Numbered from the stretch's first letter, positions 1 through 7,024 are shown. The stretch is DNA of 28,041 nt from JAAYAY01 sp964429355 (GCA_964429355.1 CAYSCH010000081.1:1-28041), one strand, 5' to 3'. Notes: generated by a model not told the origin, from the letters alone. Numbers and translations are program-made.

Positions 1-55
1 CACTGGCCGGTTTTGAAGCGCCCCCCACTGGCCGGTTTTCAGGCGCCCCGTGACA
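1..55. mobile_element. Probable IS21-family terminal repeats (end of an element left of the window)
   Basis: Two direct repeats of 25 bp (1-25 and 26-50) share CACTGGCCGGTTTT, two or three variable bases and GCGCCCC, and are followed by TGACA at 51-55. Read on the other strand this is a TGTCA end followed by two 25-bp internal repeats. IS21-family ends are known to carry such repeated transposase-binding sites next to a TGT/ACA tip. The istA/istB genes would lie to the left and are not visible, so this rests on the pattern of the end only. Confidence 0.5.
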
Positions 56-297
56 AAGTATGAGTCCACAGCTAAGAAGTGTTGTAAAAAGCATACGCAG
101 GTCTGTGTAGGGGACGTTTGTCACGGCGTGTATGTATTGATTGCAGATCAGCATGACGGTACCGCAAATGCAGAGTCTCCATGCGGAGACTTTTGAGAAA
201 GCCCCATGCTGGCGTTGTTTGCGAGGCGGGGAATACTGGGGCGACTTGTATGGGTTTTCATCAGGTGGCGTCATGTCTCGATCCACAGCAGCGAGGT

Positions 298-846
298 TCA
301 ATACTCGATCTTGCAGTTCGGCAGTGCCTCTTGGAGCTTCTTGACGCCTTCGGGAGTGACTTGCGTGCTGTAGAGGAAGAGCGTCTCAAGGTTAGCCAGG
401 TCTTTGAGGTGCTCAAGCCCGGCGTCGGTGACTTGTGTGTCGTCAAGGGAGAGCGACTCAAGGTTAGTCAGCCCTTTGAAATGTCTGAGTCCTGCGTCGG
501 TAACTTGCGTGCTGTAGAGGTTTAGACGCTCAAGGTCAGCTAGATCCTTCAAGTACGTGGCCTCGTCGTCGTCGAAGTCGCCTGGGGGGCACACCTGAAC
601 CACATCTTCAAAGAAGAAGTCCCCGAAAAGCCCACGCATCCATTGTGGGACTGATGTCTTGACGGGCTCATAGAATACCGATCCCCCCTTCCGCTCAATC
701 GCCTCCACCGCCTCCCTCTGCTTCCTCGCCCTCTCCATCCTCATCCCAAACCACGACAACGGCAGACTCAGCACGAGGACGGCGATGAGTAGCGTCTTCA
801 CTCGGAATTGGAGCCAGCGGCGGCGTTTGGGAGGGGTGGTGGTCAT
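298..846 (-). CDS. Membrane-anchored leucine-rich repeat protein (planctomycete type)
   Basis: A 182-residue protein. Residues 8-35 form a basic patch and one hydrophobic helix (RRRWLQFRVKTLLIAVL, then LSLPLSWFG), an anchor I know from planctomycete proteins. A charged stretch RMERARKQREAVEAIERKGG follows. From about residue 98 to the end there are three to four LRRs of about 24 residues with the signature L-x-L-x-x-T-x-V-T-D-A-G-L, closed by ALPNCKIEY. The topology suggests the LRRs lie outside the cytoplasm and bind protein or another surface ligand; no enzymatic motif is seen. The start at 844-846 lies 15 bp after the stop of an LRR remnant, as in a chain of related genes. It is a close paralogue of the gene at 1525-2106: the DNA is nearly identical over the anchor and over the last codons. 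The ligand is unknown. Confidence 0.75.
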   Translation of the reverse strand: MTTTPPKRRRWLQFRVKTLLIAVLVLSLPLSWFGMRMERARKQREAVEAIERKGGSVFYEPVKTSVPQWMRGLFGDFFFEDVVQVCPPGDFDDDEATYLKDLADLERLNLYSTQVTDAGLRHFKGLTNLESLSLDDTQVTDAGLEHLKDLANLETLFLYSTQVTPEGVKKLQEALPNCKIEY

Positions 847-861
847 GGTGAGCAGGGAAGT

Positions 862-903
862 TCAGTACTCGACGTAACAGTTGGGCAGTGCCTTCGGCAT
901 TTC
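862..903 (-). pseudogene. C-terminal remnant of a third LRR paralogue
   Basis: Read on the minus strand this encodes EMPKALPNCYVEY and a stop. The complete LRR genes on either side end in LQEALPNCKIEY. No LRR sequence lies upstream of it; the lipoprotein gene ends at 908 instead. It therefore looks like the last dozen codons of an LRR gene whose body was deleted or replaced. The DNA also resembles the two paralogue ends (CTGCCCAACTG, GAGTACTGA). Confidence 0.6.
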
Positions 904-907
904 TCGA

Positions 908-1498
908 TCAATACGACACGGAATAATTCAGGTACCAGTTGTCTCCTAGCGGCAGGTAATAATCCCCCTCCTCTTCTGTTGGTATCTCATGCACATCTGA
1001 CACAACCGTGCCTTGCCTGACGGATACGGATTCGCTGAAATCTTCCTCGGGTATGTACTGGATCTCAATGATCCAACCATCCAATATGCCGAAGGAATCC
1101 TTGAAGTAGTTGACCCTGTAACCGTTCTTGGCAATCCGTTTCACATGCACGGTGGCCATGCGTTCTAGGTAGAGATCGTATCTCTCCTGTGAGATTCCGA
1201 CATCAAGCAGTATCTCTGGCAGTGTAGTCTTGTTGTTTTTGTTGTCATACCACTGTCCATCAGATTCATACTCGTCCGATTTGTAGTAGTCGTTGATTGC
1301 CACTCTGGCGAACCCGTCACCCACCCATGTCAACTTGTCGTCTTCCATAAACATATCGTAGAGGGCAACATAGTCATCCTTCTTGTCCAAGAACCCCTGT
1401 TCAATCTGTGCAAGCCTGCTGGTCGATGGCGTGAAGTTGCACGATGCCAACAAGAGCAGCGACAAGACCATACCCGATTGATAGAGCCGACGTTGCAT
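908..1498 (-). CDS. Predicted lipoprotein of unknown function
   Basis: A 196-residue protein from the ATG at 1498, chosen because AAGGAGG lies nine bases upstream and because a longer reading would run into the neighbouring LRR gene. The N-terminus MQRRLYQSGMVLSLLLLASC is a lipoprotein signal with lipobox L-A-S-C (Cys20); residue +2 is Asn, not Asp. The mature part is acidic and rich in Tyr, Asp and Glu, with segments such as KLTWVGDGFARVAIN and GWIIEIQYIPEED; I do not recognise a family. It sits between an LRR gene (27 bp upstream) and an LRR remnant (downstream), in a stretch less GC-rich than the rest of the window, so acquisition as a cassette is possible. The signal and start are well supported; the function is not. 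Confidence 0.7.
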   Translation of the reverse strand: MQRRLYQSGMVLSLLLLASCNFTPSTSRLAQIEQGFLDKKDDYVALYDMFMEDDKLTWVGDGFARVAINDYYKSDEYESDGQWYDNKNNKTTLPEILLDVGISQERYDLYLERMATVHVKRIAKNGYRVNYFKDSFGILDGWIIEIQYIPEEDFSESVSVRQGTVVSDVHEIPTEEEGDYYLPLGDNWYLNYSVSY

Positions 1499-1524
1499 TG
1501 GTTGCAGCCTCCTTCTCAATCTGG

Positions 1525-2106
1525 TCAATACTCGATCTTGCAATTGGGTAGTGCCTCTTGGAGCCTCTTGACGCCTTCGGGGGTAACGTTCGTGTCGTCG
1601 AGGATGAACATCTGAAGCTCACGTAGCCCTCTGAGATGTTCCAACCCAGCGTCGGTGACTTGCGTGCTTTTGAGGGACAGCCACCCAAGATTACTCAACC
1701 CTTCGAGATGCACAAGTCCAGCGTCGCTGACCTGCGTGTTGTCGAGGAACAAGATCGACAACTTCCTGAAAAGCTTCACATGTTCGACTTGGGTGTCAGT
1801 GAACCCGTGAGAGTCGAAAGAGATAAAGCAGATTTCGTCAAAGTTCTCATCCCCCATCAATGCCTGCAACCACGACAAACTCGGCTTGGGACTGATTCCC
1901 GAAACTGACGGAGGCACCACCTCCCCCTCATAGGCTACCTGTCCACCTAATCGCTCGATCATCTCCACCGCCTCCCTCTGCTTCCTCACCCTCTTCATCC
2001 TCGCCCCAAACCACGAAAGCGGCAGGCTCAGCACAAGGACTGCGATCAGGAGTGTTCGCAGCCTGAATTGGAGCCAGCGGCGGCGTGGACGGCCACTTTC
2101 ATCCAC
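1525..2106 (-). CDS. Membrane-anchored leucine-rich repeat protein, paralogue of the 298-846 gene
   Basis: From a GTG at 2106 this is a 193-residue protein. An ATG start at 2208 (227 aa) is possible, but its extra N-terminus is unlike the paralogue. The GTG start gives (V/M)DESGRPRRRWLQF, matching the paralogue's MTTTPPKRRRWLQF, and it overlaps the stop of an upstream small ORF in GTGGATGA, an arrangement typical of translational coupling. One transmembrane helix (about residues 13-32) precedes a charged linker and three to four LRRs (LSNLGWLSLKSTQVTDAGL and similar), ending in LQEALPNCKIEY. No catalytic motif is visible. The role is probably surface or periplasmic binding, by analogy with LRR proteins in general. 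Confidence 0.72.
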   Translation of the reverse strand: MDESGRPRRRWLQFRLRTLLIAVLVLSLPLSWFGARMKRVRKQREAVEMIERLGGQVAYEGEVVPPSVSGISPKPSLSWLQALMGDENFDEICFISFDSHGFTDTQVEHVKLFRKLSILFLDNTQVSDAGLVHLEGLSNLGWLSLKSTQVTDAGLEHLRGLRELQMFILDDTNVTPEGVKRLQEALPNCKIEY

Positions 2107-2227
2107 CGGGCTGCCCGATTCTGTCAAGCCAGTTGACCGTTCCACAAGCGGCCTCCACCAGCAGGAATAGAACGAATCCAATGAAGCCCCCCAACAAACA
2201 TGCAGCAAGAAAGTCCTTCCAGTTCGT
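2099..2227 (-). pseudogene. Possible small one-helix membrane protein, apparently frame-disrupted
   Basis: The frame encodes TNWKDFLAACLLGGF then IGFVLFLLVEAACGTVNW, a convincing transmembrane helix, and its stop overlaps the proposed GTG start of the LRR gene at 2106. There is no in-frame ATG or GTG; an in-frame TAA lies at 2228-2230. A strong Shine-Dalgarno (AAGGAGGAG) with a GTG at 2237 sits just upstream but in another frame. A one-base frameshift, a misread base or chance would each explain this. Confidence 0.25.
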
Positions 2228-2262
2228 TTATACCCACAGTCTCCTCCTTTCTGGCAATTCGG

Positions 2263-2478
2263 TCAATCTGAGTGTCTCTGGGAAACAGATCTCCTCTCAA
2301 CTACGATACGCTCCGAGGACAAAACCATGGACTTCCGGACCTGCCCCACTCTGTTCGCCCCCTGCGAGACAAGCTCCCACCAGCGCTCCGTGACCTTGCG
2401 GCCTTTCATTCGAACGCCATGGCCGATATGGCGGCTTAGGGTGATCCTATCGGCCCCAAATAGGTCGATGCCGAACAC
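2263..2478 (-). CDS. Doubtful small ORF, 71 aa
   Basis: From a GTG at 2478 the frame reads FGIDLFGADRITLSRHIGHG, then VRMKGRKVTERWWELVSQGA and a basic tail. It lies on the minus strand between the membrane protein (stop at 2514) and the LRR gene group. The composition looks protein-like, and GGGAG lies upstream but at poor spacing (14 bases). I do not recognise it. It could also be a fragment of a larger gene or a chance open frame. Confidence 0.3.
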   Translation of the reverse strand: MFGIDLFGADRITLSRHIGHGVRMKGRKVTERWWELVSQGANRVGQVRKSMVLSSERIVVERRSVSQRHSD

Positions 2479-2513
2479 AAGTGGCTTCAAGACTCCCGGC
2501 CCGGAACTGGCGG

Positions 2514-3278
2514 CTACCGCACCAGCCGGTATCCGCAGGACCGGACGACAAGCAGTGAGACAACCACCGACAACGCCTCCGTGGTTGTGGCGGTCATCCA
2601 GATACCTGTTTGATTCTGAGTTGCCCGTGCCAGGCAGTAGCCTGCACAGGCTCCCACGGCTATCAAGCCGACACTGTACAACATGGGCTGTTTCGTGGCC
2701 AAGACAAACCAAACGGGCAAGACGCCGACCACACCGAATGTAACACCGAACGAGAGAAGTTCGATGAGTATTCCACCGTGAGAAAGATGTGGCTCCGCCC
2801 ATTTCCCGATGGAAATCAGGCAGGCAACGACGAAGGTCAAAACTATCAAGTCACGGATGGAGAACTGCAGGCGTCTTGCCGAAACAACTGGCAAGGAATC
2901 CAGGCGAATACCAACTCCGAGAAAACGGATCAGCAGCAGCGGAATTGCCACGAAAGGTGTGGTCAGAACGACAACGATGAAAGTCTCCCGGCTGAGATCG
3001 GAAATGCCGACTCCCAAGAGCAGGAAGAGATAGCCGAGACCGACAGCAACACCGATCATTCTTCCCCACCACGGACCTGCTCCAAGACTGCCCCAGATTC
3101 CCAACAGACTTATTTGGCTGAACACCAGGCCGACAAAGGCCGCTACCCGCAATGTAAAACCGCCAGAGTGATTCGCCACGGAAGCCCCCGCCAGTCCGAT
3201 CAAGATATGTGCCATCGCCAGCCAAAACACCCTGTGTCGGGGGTTCATCGGCAACGAAGTCGATTCGGTCGAAGCCAT
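2514..3278 (-). CDS. Polytopic membrane protein of unknown function
   Basis: A protein of 254 residues from the ATG at 3278. A longer start at 3341 would require translating through the hairpin at 3306-3332 and adds a polar N-terminus without support; a shorter start at 3248 is also possible. Seven to eight hydrophobic segments are visible, roughly at residues 17-35, 43-62, 72-90, 99-118, 143-158, 173-195, 198-216 and 228-246. In the middle is RRLQFSIRDLIVLTFVVACL, an arrangement (basic, QFSIRDL, hydrophobic) seen in many planctomycete membrane proteins. It has no transporter or enzyme signature that I recognise. It lies first in a minus-strand run with the LRR and lipoprotein genes, which hints at an envelope role; that is inference only. 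Confidence 0.65.
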   Translation of the reverse strand: MASTESTSLPMNPRHRVFWLAMAHILIGLAGASVANHSGGFTLRVAAFVGLVFSQISLLGIWGSLGAGPWWGRMIGVAVGLGYLFLLLGVGISDLSRETFIVVVLTTPFVAIPLLLIRFLGVGIRLDSLPVVSARRLQFSIRDLIVLTFVVACLISIGKWAEPHLSHGGILIELLSFGVTFGVVGVLPVWFVLATKQPMLYSVGLIAVGACAGYCLARATQNQTGIWMTATTTEALSVVVSLLVVRSCGYRLVR

Positions 3279-3305
3279 GGCAACGGCCCTACATCGTTTC
3301 GCATG

Positions 3306-3332
3306 GACTCGCTCGCCGCAGGCGAGCGAGTC
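3306..3332. repeat. Perfect 12-bp hairpin upstream of the membrane protein gene
   Basis: GACTCGCTCGCC, a three-base GCA loop and GGCGAGCGAGTC form a perfect GC-rich stem. There is no T-run on either side, so it is not a standard intrinsic terminator. It lies 28 bases upstream of the proposed start at 3278, which argues against the longer start at 3341. Confidence 0.8.
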
Positions 3333-3550
3333 GGTATTCATCAGTCAATCGAAGATTTCCGCTTCTTGCTCTTCTTCTTCGACTCGGCGTGAAGGGGAGC
3401 CAGGTGCCAGTCACTCTAGCAGGTGGAGAAGCGGGACGGAAGATTGTCGGTGTTGCCCCCTCACATCAGCTAAATGGCCTTGCGTGATTCCAGGAGAGAC
3501 TCTGGCGCCGCCACCCACCTTGTGAGACTGCTGAAGAAGCCAGTTCCCTT

Positions 3551-3605
3551 GACGCAAGTCCTTATTCTTCGTCGTCTGGTCGACCGAGAGATAAGGACTT
3601 ACGTC
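3551..3605. repeat. Inverted repeat, 15-bp arms
   Basis: GACGCAAGTCCTTAT at 3551-3565 is the reverse complement of ATAAGGACTTACGTC at 3591-3605 except for one base, with a 25-base spacer. It can form a hairpin on either strand. No T-tract follows. Confidence 0.75.
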
Positions 3606-3641
3606 GAGTCCGGGCACTTTTTCAGTGATCTCCTTGCGTGG

Positions 3642-3724
3642 GTGGAAGCCACGATTGATGGCTAATCTGTCCGGCAGGTCAGAAGGCTTCAGTATGACAA
3701 TCGGCCATCAATCGTGGCTTCCAC
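3642..3724. repeat. Perfect 21-bp inverted repeat with 41-base spacer
   Basis: The 21 bases at 3642-3662 (starting GTGGAAGCCACG, ending TTGATGGC) are the exact reverse complement of 3704-3724. Pairing stops at once on both sides, so the arm length is sharply defined. It lies about 60 bases downstream of the stop of the minus-strand gene at 3784. Options are a small palindromic element, terminal repeats of a tiny non-autonomous element, or a structured RNA 3' end. Confidence 0.8.
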
Positions 3725-3725
3725 T

Positions 3726-3747
3726 GGGGCAAGCCCGGGGCAAGCCC
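3726..3747. repeat. Tandem 2 x 11 bp direct repeat
   Basis: GGGGCAAGCCC is repeated exactly at 3726-3736 and 3737-3747, framed by CCACTGGG (3721) and CCCAGTGG (3745), which are reverse complements. It abuts the right arm of the 21-bp inverted repeat. The GCAAGCCC core recurs near 18546 and 25615. Confidence 0.7.
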
Positions 3748-3783
3748 AGTGGCGGCCTTTTCCTGGGAATCCCGCAAGGCCAT

Positions 3784-4173
3784 TTAGAACCAGGGTTCTT
3801 TCCATATGGGAGATTCGGCCTCGGGGAGGAAGAGGACGGGGATGCCGTCGCCGCTGTCGAAGATGGCCAGCGGGCCGCAACGGCGCGACAGTTCTCGGGC
3901 GATCCGGAAGATCAAATCGTTATCGCCGTCGAACGAGAGGGAACCTGTTCTGCTCTTGATGGGTTGGATGGGGCAGATCGTGACCGACTTCCTGGGGCTA
4001 CGCCTTGGACCTCCAAAAGCCCGGTTCATGACAGGGTCAGGATCTTCATAATACCACTCAACCGTTTCGATGGAATCGACCTGGACATGCGGATGTTCTT
4101 CAGAGCCGCCGAATGTGGTGATATAGCCGTCAAAGGACTCCAGCACGGCCTTGAGATCCGTGTGGGTGGGCAT
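3784..4173 (-). CDS. Hypothetical protein
   Basis: A protein of 129 residues from the ATG at 4173, 17 bp after the stop of the glutathione peroxidase gene, so probably co-transcribed with it. An upstream in-frame start at 4317 would lie inside that gene and give an arginine-rich shadow N-terminus. The sequence looks like a real globular protein: HPHVQVDSIETVEWYYED, then SVTICPIQPIKSRTGSLSFD, DLIFRIARELSRRCGPLAIF, and an acidic-hydrophobic end (GIPVLFLPEAESPIWKEPWF). There is no signal peptide or membrane helix. I do not recognise a family. Linkage to the peroxidase is the only hint at a role. Confidence 0.6.
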   Translation of the reverse strand: MPTHTDLKAVLESFDGYITTFGGSEEHPHVQVDSIETVEWYYEDPDPVMNRAFGGPRRSPRKSVTICPIQPIKSRTGSLSFDGDNDLIFRIARELSRRCGPLAIFDSGDGIPVLFLPEAESPIWKEPWF

Positions 4174-4190
4174 GCGGCCATCGGGGATGT

Positions 4191-4778
4191 CTAGGGCTTC
4201 TTTGCCAGTTCCGTTTCGATCGCCTTGATGACTTCCGGATCGTCGGGTTTGGTCTTGGGCGCAAAACGGTAAGCGACCTCGCCGTCGCGCCCGATGAGAA
4301 ACTTCTCGAAGTTCCACGAAATCTTGCCCGGACCTTGCGGCTTCGTCTCCAGCCCCGTCAGGTGCTTGTAGAGAGGGCTGGCGCCGTCGCCGTTGACCTC
4401 GATCTTCTCGAAGAGATCGAATTGCACACCGTAATTAACCTCGCAGAACTCCCGGATTTCTTCGGCCGTGCCTGGCTCCTGCTCGCGGAACTGGTTGCAG
4501 GGAAAGCCGAGGATGGCCAGTCCCTGCTCGGCATACTTCTTGTGGAGAGCCTGCAGTTGCTCGTATTGCGGGGTCAGACCGCACTTGCTGGCTACGTTAA
4601 CCACCAGAACCACTTTGCCCTGATACTTGCTGAGTTCCACCTCCTTGCCGGTGATCGTCTTCACCTTGAAGTCGAGCGCCCTGGGCACCTCTTTCGTTCC
4701 TTCCTCGCCGCCCACCGACGGGGAAATCGCCGTCATGAGGAAACCGCCTGCAAGCACGAGCGCAAAACACCTGGACAT
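4191..4778 (-). CDS. Glutathione peroxidase family thiol peroxidase, exported
   Basis: A 195-residue protein from the ATG at 4778, chosen because GGAGAGG lies directly upstream; a TTG five codons earlier overlaps that site. Residues 1-24 form a signal peptide (MSRCFALVLAGGFLMTAIS). The remainder is the glutathione peroxidase fold: NVASKCGLT with peroxidatic Cys66 (Cys, not selenocysteine), GFPCNQF with Gln96, and SWNFEKF with Trp155-Asn156 complete the known catalytic tetrad. Cys-type bacterial members usually reduce hydroperoxides with thioredoxin-like partners rather than glutathione, so the partner is uncertain. The extra N-terminal signal places it in the periplasm or cell envelope, less common for this family. 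The downstream hypothetical gene probably shares the transcript; the MFS gene is divergent. Confidence 0.93.
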   Translation of the reverse strand: MSRCFALVLAGGFLMTAISPSVGGEEGTKEVPRALDFKVKTITGKEVELSKYQGKVVLVVNVASKCGLTPQYEQLQALHKKYAEQGLAILGFPCNQFREQEPGTAEEIREFCEVNYGVQFDLFEKIEVNGDGASPLYKHLTGLETKPQGPGKISWNFEKFLIGRDGEVAYRFAPKTKPDDPEVIKAIETELAKKP

Positions 4779-5020
4779 GAGAGACCTCTCCAAGACAGTT
4801 CTTTTCTGTTGACGAACGGAGCGTGCGGGAATTATTCGTCACCGGCTGGGTCCCGGAAAGCCTGCCGGCCCCCTGGCACCCGCCGGCCGGCGCCACGGAA
4901 CCGGATTCGGAAAGGGCAAGGACCATATATCCCCACTTGTGGCCTTTGGACACCTGGCCAAGTTCTCGGCTGAGGGCAGGCTGGATCGATTGAGGCCATC
5001 CGTGACGTTCACAGTCTCCT

Positions 5021-6382
5021 ATGAAAACCTGGACTTCCGCCGAGGCCCGATGTTATTCTGAAGAATCACGCCTTCCTGCCACTCTTTCGGGACCCTGCCG
5101 CTTGAACGCCCCACGCGAATTTCGACCGGTTGGATACTCCGAGCTGGTGCGGGGCAATGCGAATTTCAGGCTCCTCTGGTTCGGGCAGATCGTCAGCCTC
5201 CTGGGTCACTGGTTCAATCTGATCGCGTCGGCCGCGCTCGTGGCCCGGCTCACCGAGTCGGGCTTTGCCGTGGGCGCCCTGTTCATCGTGCGGATGCTCG
5301 TGCCGTTTCTGGCCAGCCCCCTGGCCGGCGTCGTTGCCGACCGCTTCAACCGCAAATGGATCCTGTTCTGGTCCGACCTGGTTCGAGCCGTGACCGTGCT
5401 GGGGTTCCTCACGGTTCGCGATCCGGGAATGGTCTGGCTCCTCTACACGCTCACCGCGATCCATGCGGGCATCAGCGCCTTCTACTTCACCGCCCGGACC
5501 GCCATCCTGCCCGATGTCGTCGAGGTGCGGGCCGTGGGCACGGCTAATGCGATCACATCTGCCACCTGGTCGGTCATGCTCGCCCTGGGGGCAGCCATCG
5601 GCGGAGTCGTGGCGGGAACCCTGGGAATCTGGACCGCCTACCTGGTCGACTCGGCAACGTTCTTCCTCTCCGCCGCCTTCGTCGCGCAGGTCCGGCTGGG
5701 CAACCTGTCCGCCCTTCAGCATCACGAGTATTCCCTGCGGCGCGTGCTGGCCGAACATGTCGTCGGGTTCCGTGTCGTCTTCGCCCGGCTCGGACTGCTC
5801 TTGATCGTCCTGCAGAAGTCGATGCTCATGCTGTTCTTCGGAGCCGCCTTTCAGGTGATCCTGGTAGCCATTGCCCAGGATGTGTTCACAATCGGGAGCG
5901 GAGGGAGCCTGAGCGTGGGCGTGATGTTCGCCGCCATGGGGCTGGGCACCGGTATCGGCCCGCTGGCGGCCCGGGCCGTGACCGGCGATCGGCCCGATCG
6001 CATGCACCAGGCGATCTTGATGAGCTACCTGCTCGCCGCGGCCGGATTGCTCGTCGTCAGTTGGCTTGCCGACCTGACCACCGTGATCCTCGGTTCCTTT
6101 CTCGTCGGGCTGGGCAACGGCCAATTGTGGGTATTTTCTACCCAGTTGATCCTCCAGTGGGTGCCTGCCACGGTGAGAGGCCGCGTGCTGGCGGCCGAGT
6201 TCGGTTTCTTCTCCCTGGCCAGCGCCATCAGCGCCGCCGTGGCCGGTGTGGCCTTGGACTGGTCGCTTCCCATTCACGATGTTCTCGCCTGGATGGCCAC
6301 CCTGTCGATGTTCCCCGCGCTCGTCTGGGCAGTCTGGATGTTCGAGAACCGCGGCGTACGGGAAGGCAAGTCTCCCCTGTAG
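5021..6382 (+). CDS. MFS transporter, probable drug/siderophore-type exporter
   Basis: Up to 453 residues. About 12 hydrophobic segments are visible, beginning at FRLLWFGQIVSLLGHWFNLI (about residue 50). The loop after helix 2 contains DRFNRKW, matching the MFS signature D-R-x-x-R-(R/K), and the N-half RTAILPDVV-x(9)-NAI pattern is typical of the MFS_3/EntS-like group, which exports small molecules using the proton gradient. The substrate cannot be read from sequence. The start is uncertain: the first ATG at 5021 lacks a ribosome-binding site and adds about 45 polar residues before the first helix; an in-frame TTG at 5102 or a GTG close to the first helix (5147) would fit the family better. 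It is divergent from the peroxidase gene, with 242 bp between. Confidence 0.85.
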   Translation: MKTWTSAEARCYSEESRLPATLSGPCRLNAPREFRPVGYSELVRGNANFRLLWFGQIVSLLGHWFNLIASAALVARLTESGFAVGALFIVRMLVPFLASPLAGVVADRFNRKWILFWSDLVRAVTVLGFLTVRDPGMVWLLYTLTAIHAGISAFYFTARTAILPDVVEVRAVGTANAITSATWSVMLALGAAIGGVVAGTLGIWTAYLVDSATFFLSAAFVAQVRLGNLSALQHHEYSLRRVLAEHVVGFRVVFARLGLLLIVLQKSMLMLFFGAAFQVILVAIAQDVFTIGSGGSLSVGVMFAAMGLGTGIGPLAARAVTGDRPDRMHQAILMSYLLAAAGLLVVSWLADLTTVILGSFLVGLGNGQLWVFSTQLILQWVPATVRGRVLAAEFGFFSLASAISAAVAGVALDWSLPIHDVLAWMATLSMFPALVWAVWMFENRGVREGKSPL

Positions 6383-6462
6383 TCCCTGCCGACCGTGAGG
6401 AATCGCCCAACACCCGCACGATAGCCCCTCTGGCGGGGTGCACGAACCTTCCCTGTAGCCCC

Positions 6463-6491
6463 TTGTCTGGGAAAAATACGCGGGCTATCAT
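6463..6491 (+). promoter_or_regulatory. Sigma70-type promoter for ilvN
   Basis: TTGTCT (6463-6468), a 17-base spacer and TATCAT (6486-6491) match the consensus at four and five of six positions. The predicted start of transcription near 6498 would give a leader of about 26 bases before the ATG at 6524. An 8-bp inverted pair GATAGCCC (6420) / GGGCTATC (6482) overlaps the -10 region and might be a regulatory site. No leader peptide rich in Leu/Ile/Val codons is seen, so classical attenuation is unlikely. Confidence 0.55.
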
Positions 6492-6523
6492 GGCAGTTTC
6501 GCTTTCTTGTGGAGACCCTCATT

Positions 6524-7024
6524 ATGAGGCATGTGGTTTCGGCCCTGGTTCACAACGTCCCCGGAGTGCTGTCGCACATTTCCGGTATGCTCGCCTCGCG
6601 CGGCTACAATATCGACAGCCTTGCGGTGGGAGAAACGGAAGATCCCAAACTGTCGCGGATGACCTTTGTGGTCGTTGGCGACGACGGCGTGCTGGAGCAG
6701 GTCCGAAAGCAGCTCGAGAAGATTGTCACCGTGGTACGGGTCGACGATGTGAGCGGCAAGGACCACGTCGAACGCGACCTGATGCTCATCCGAGTCAAAG
6801 CGCCGATCGGAAAACGCAGCGAGATCTGCGAGCTGACGAGCATCTTCCGCGGGCGGGTTGTCGATGTGTCGGCCGACATGGTGATGATCGAGATCTCCGG
6901 GCAAGAAGGCAAAATCGAGGCGTTCATCGAACTGATGCGGCCCTTCGGAATCATCGAATTGGTGCGTACCGGGCGAATCGCCATGATCCGTGGCCTCAAC
7001 CACGGCCACCACTCCGACCAGTAG
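6524..7024 (+). CDS. ilvN: Acetolactate synthase small (regulatory) subunit
   Basis: A 166-residue protein, the usual length. It binds the catalytic subunit of acetohydroxyacid synthase (first common step of valine, leucine and isoleucine synthesis), activates it and confers valine feedback inhibition. The N-terminal ACT domain is clear: HVVSALVHNVPGVLSHISGM then ASRGYNIDSLAVG, followed by the C-terminal regulatory domain (ERDLMLIRVKAP and FRGRVVDVSADMVMIEISG). The ATG at 6524 is chosen over a GTG at 6509 because GGAG lies nine bases before it. The catalytic subunit gene (ilvB/ilvI) is not in the window. ilvC follows after 209 bp, interrupted by a palindromic element. The symbol ilvH would be equally valid. 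Confidence 0.95.
   Translation: MRHVVSALVHNVPGVLSHISGMLASRGYNIDSLAVGETEDPKLSRMTFVVVGDDGVLEQVRKQLEKIVTVVRVDDVSGKDHVERDLMLIRVKAPIGKRSEICELTSIFRGRVVDVSADMVMIEISGQEGKIEAFIELMRPFGIIELVRTGRIAMIRGLNHGHHSDQ

Larger units (their letters stand above)
3342..3783. other. Gene-free stretch dominated by inverted repeats
   Basis: No convincing gene is seen on either strand; short open frames here have no protein character. The stretch lies between the 3' end of the hypothetical gene at 3784 and the start of the membrane protein gene, both on the minus strand. It contains two long inverted repeats (3551-3605, 3642-3724) and a short tandem repeat (3726-3747), listed separately. It may end transcription of the upstream operon or be a graveyard of small mobile elements. 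Confidence 0.6.

Noticed and set aside
119..126. TGTCACGG as a possible second IS end
   Set aside because: Only eight bases match, with no repeats next to it.
181..525. Plus-strand ORF of 114 codons
   Set aside because: Mostly antisense to the LRR gene; its repeated pattern only mirrors the LRR periodicity.
849..862. GAGCAGGGAAGTTC shared with about 14456-14469
   Set aside because: A 14-base match is expected by chance in a window of this size, and the surroundings do not match.
5066..6277. Open minus-strand frame of 403 codons
   Set aside because: Antisense to the MFS gene, with charged, low-complexity translation.
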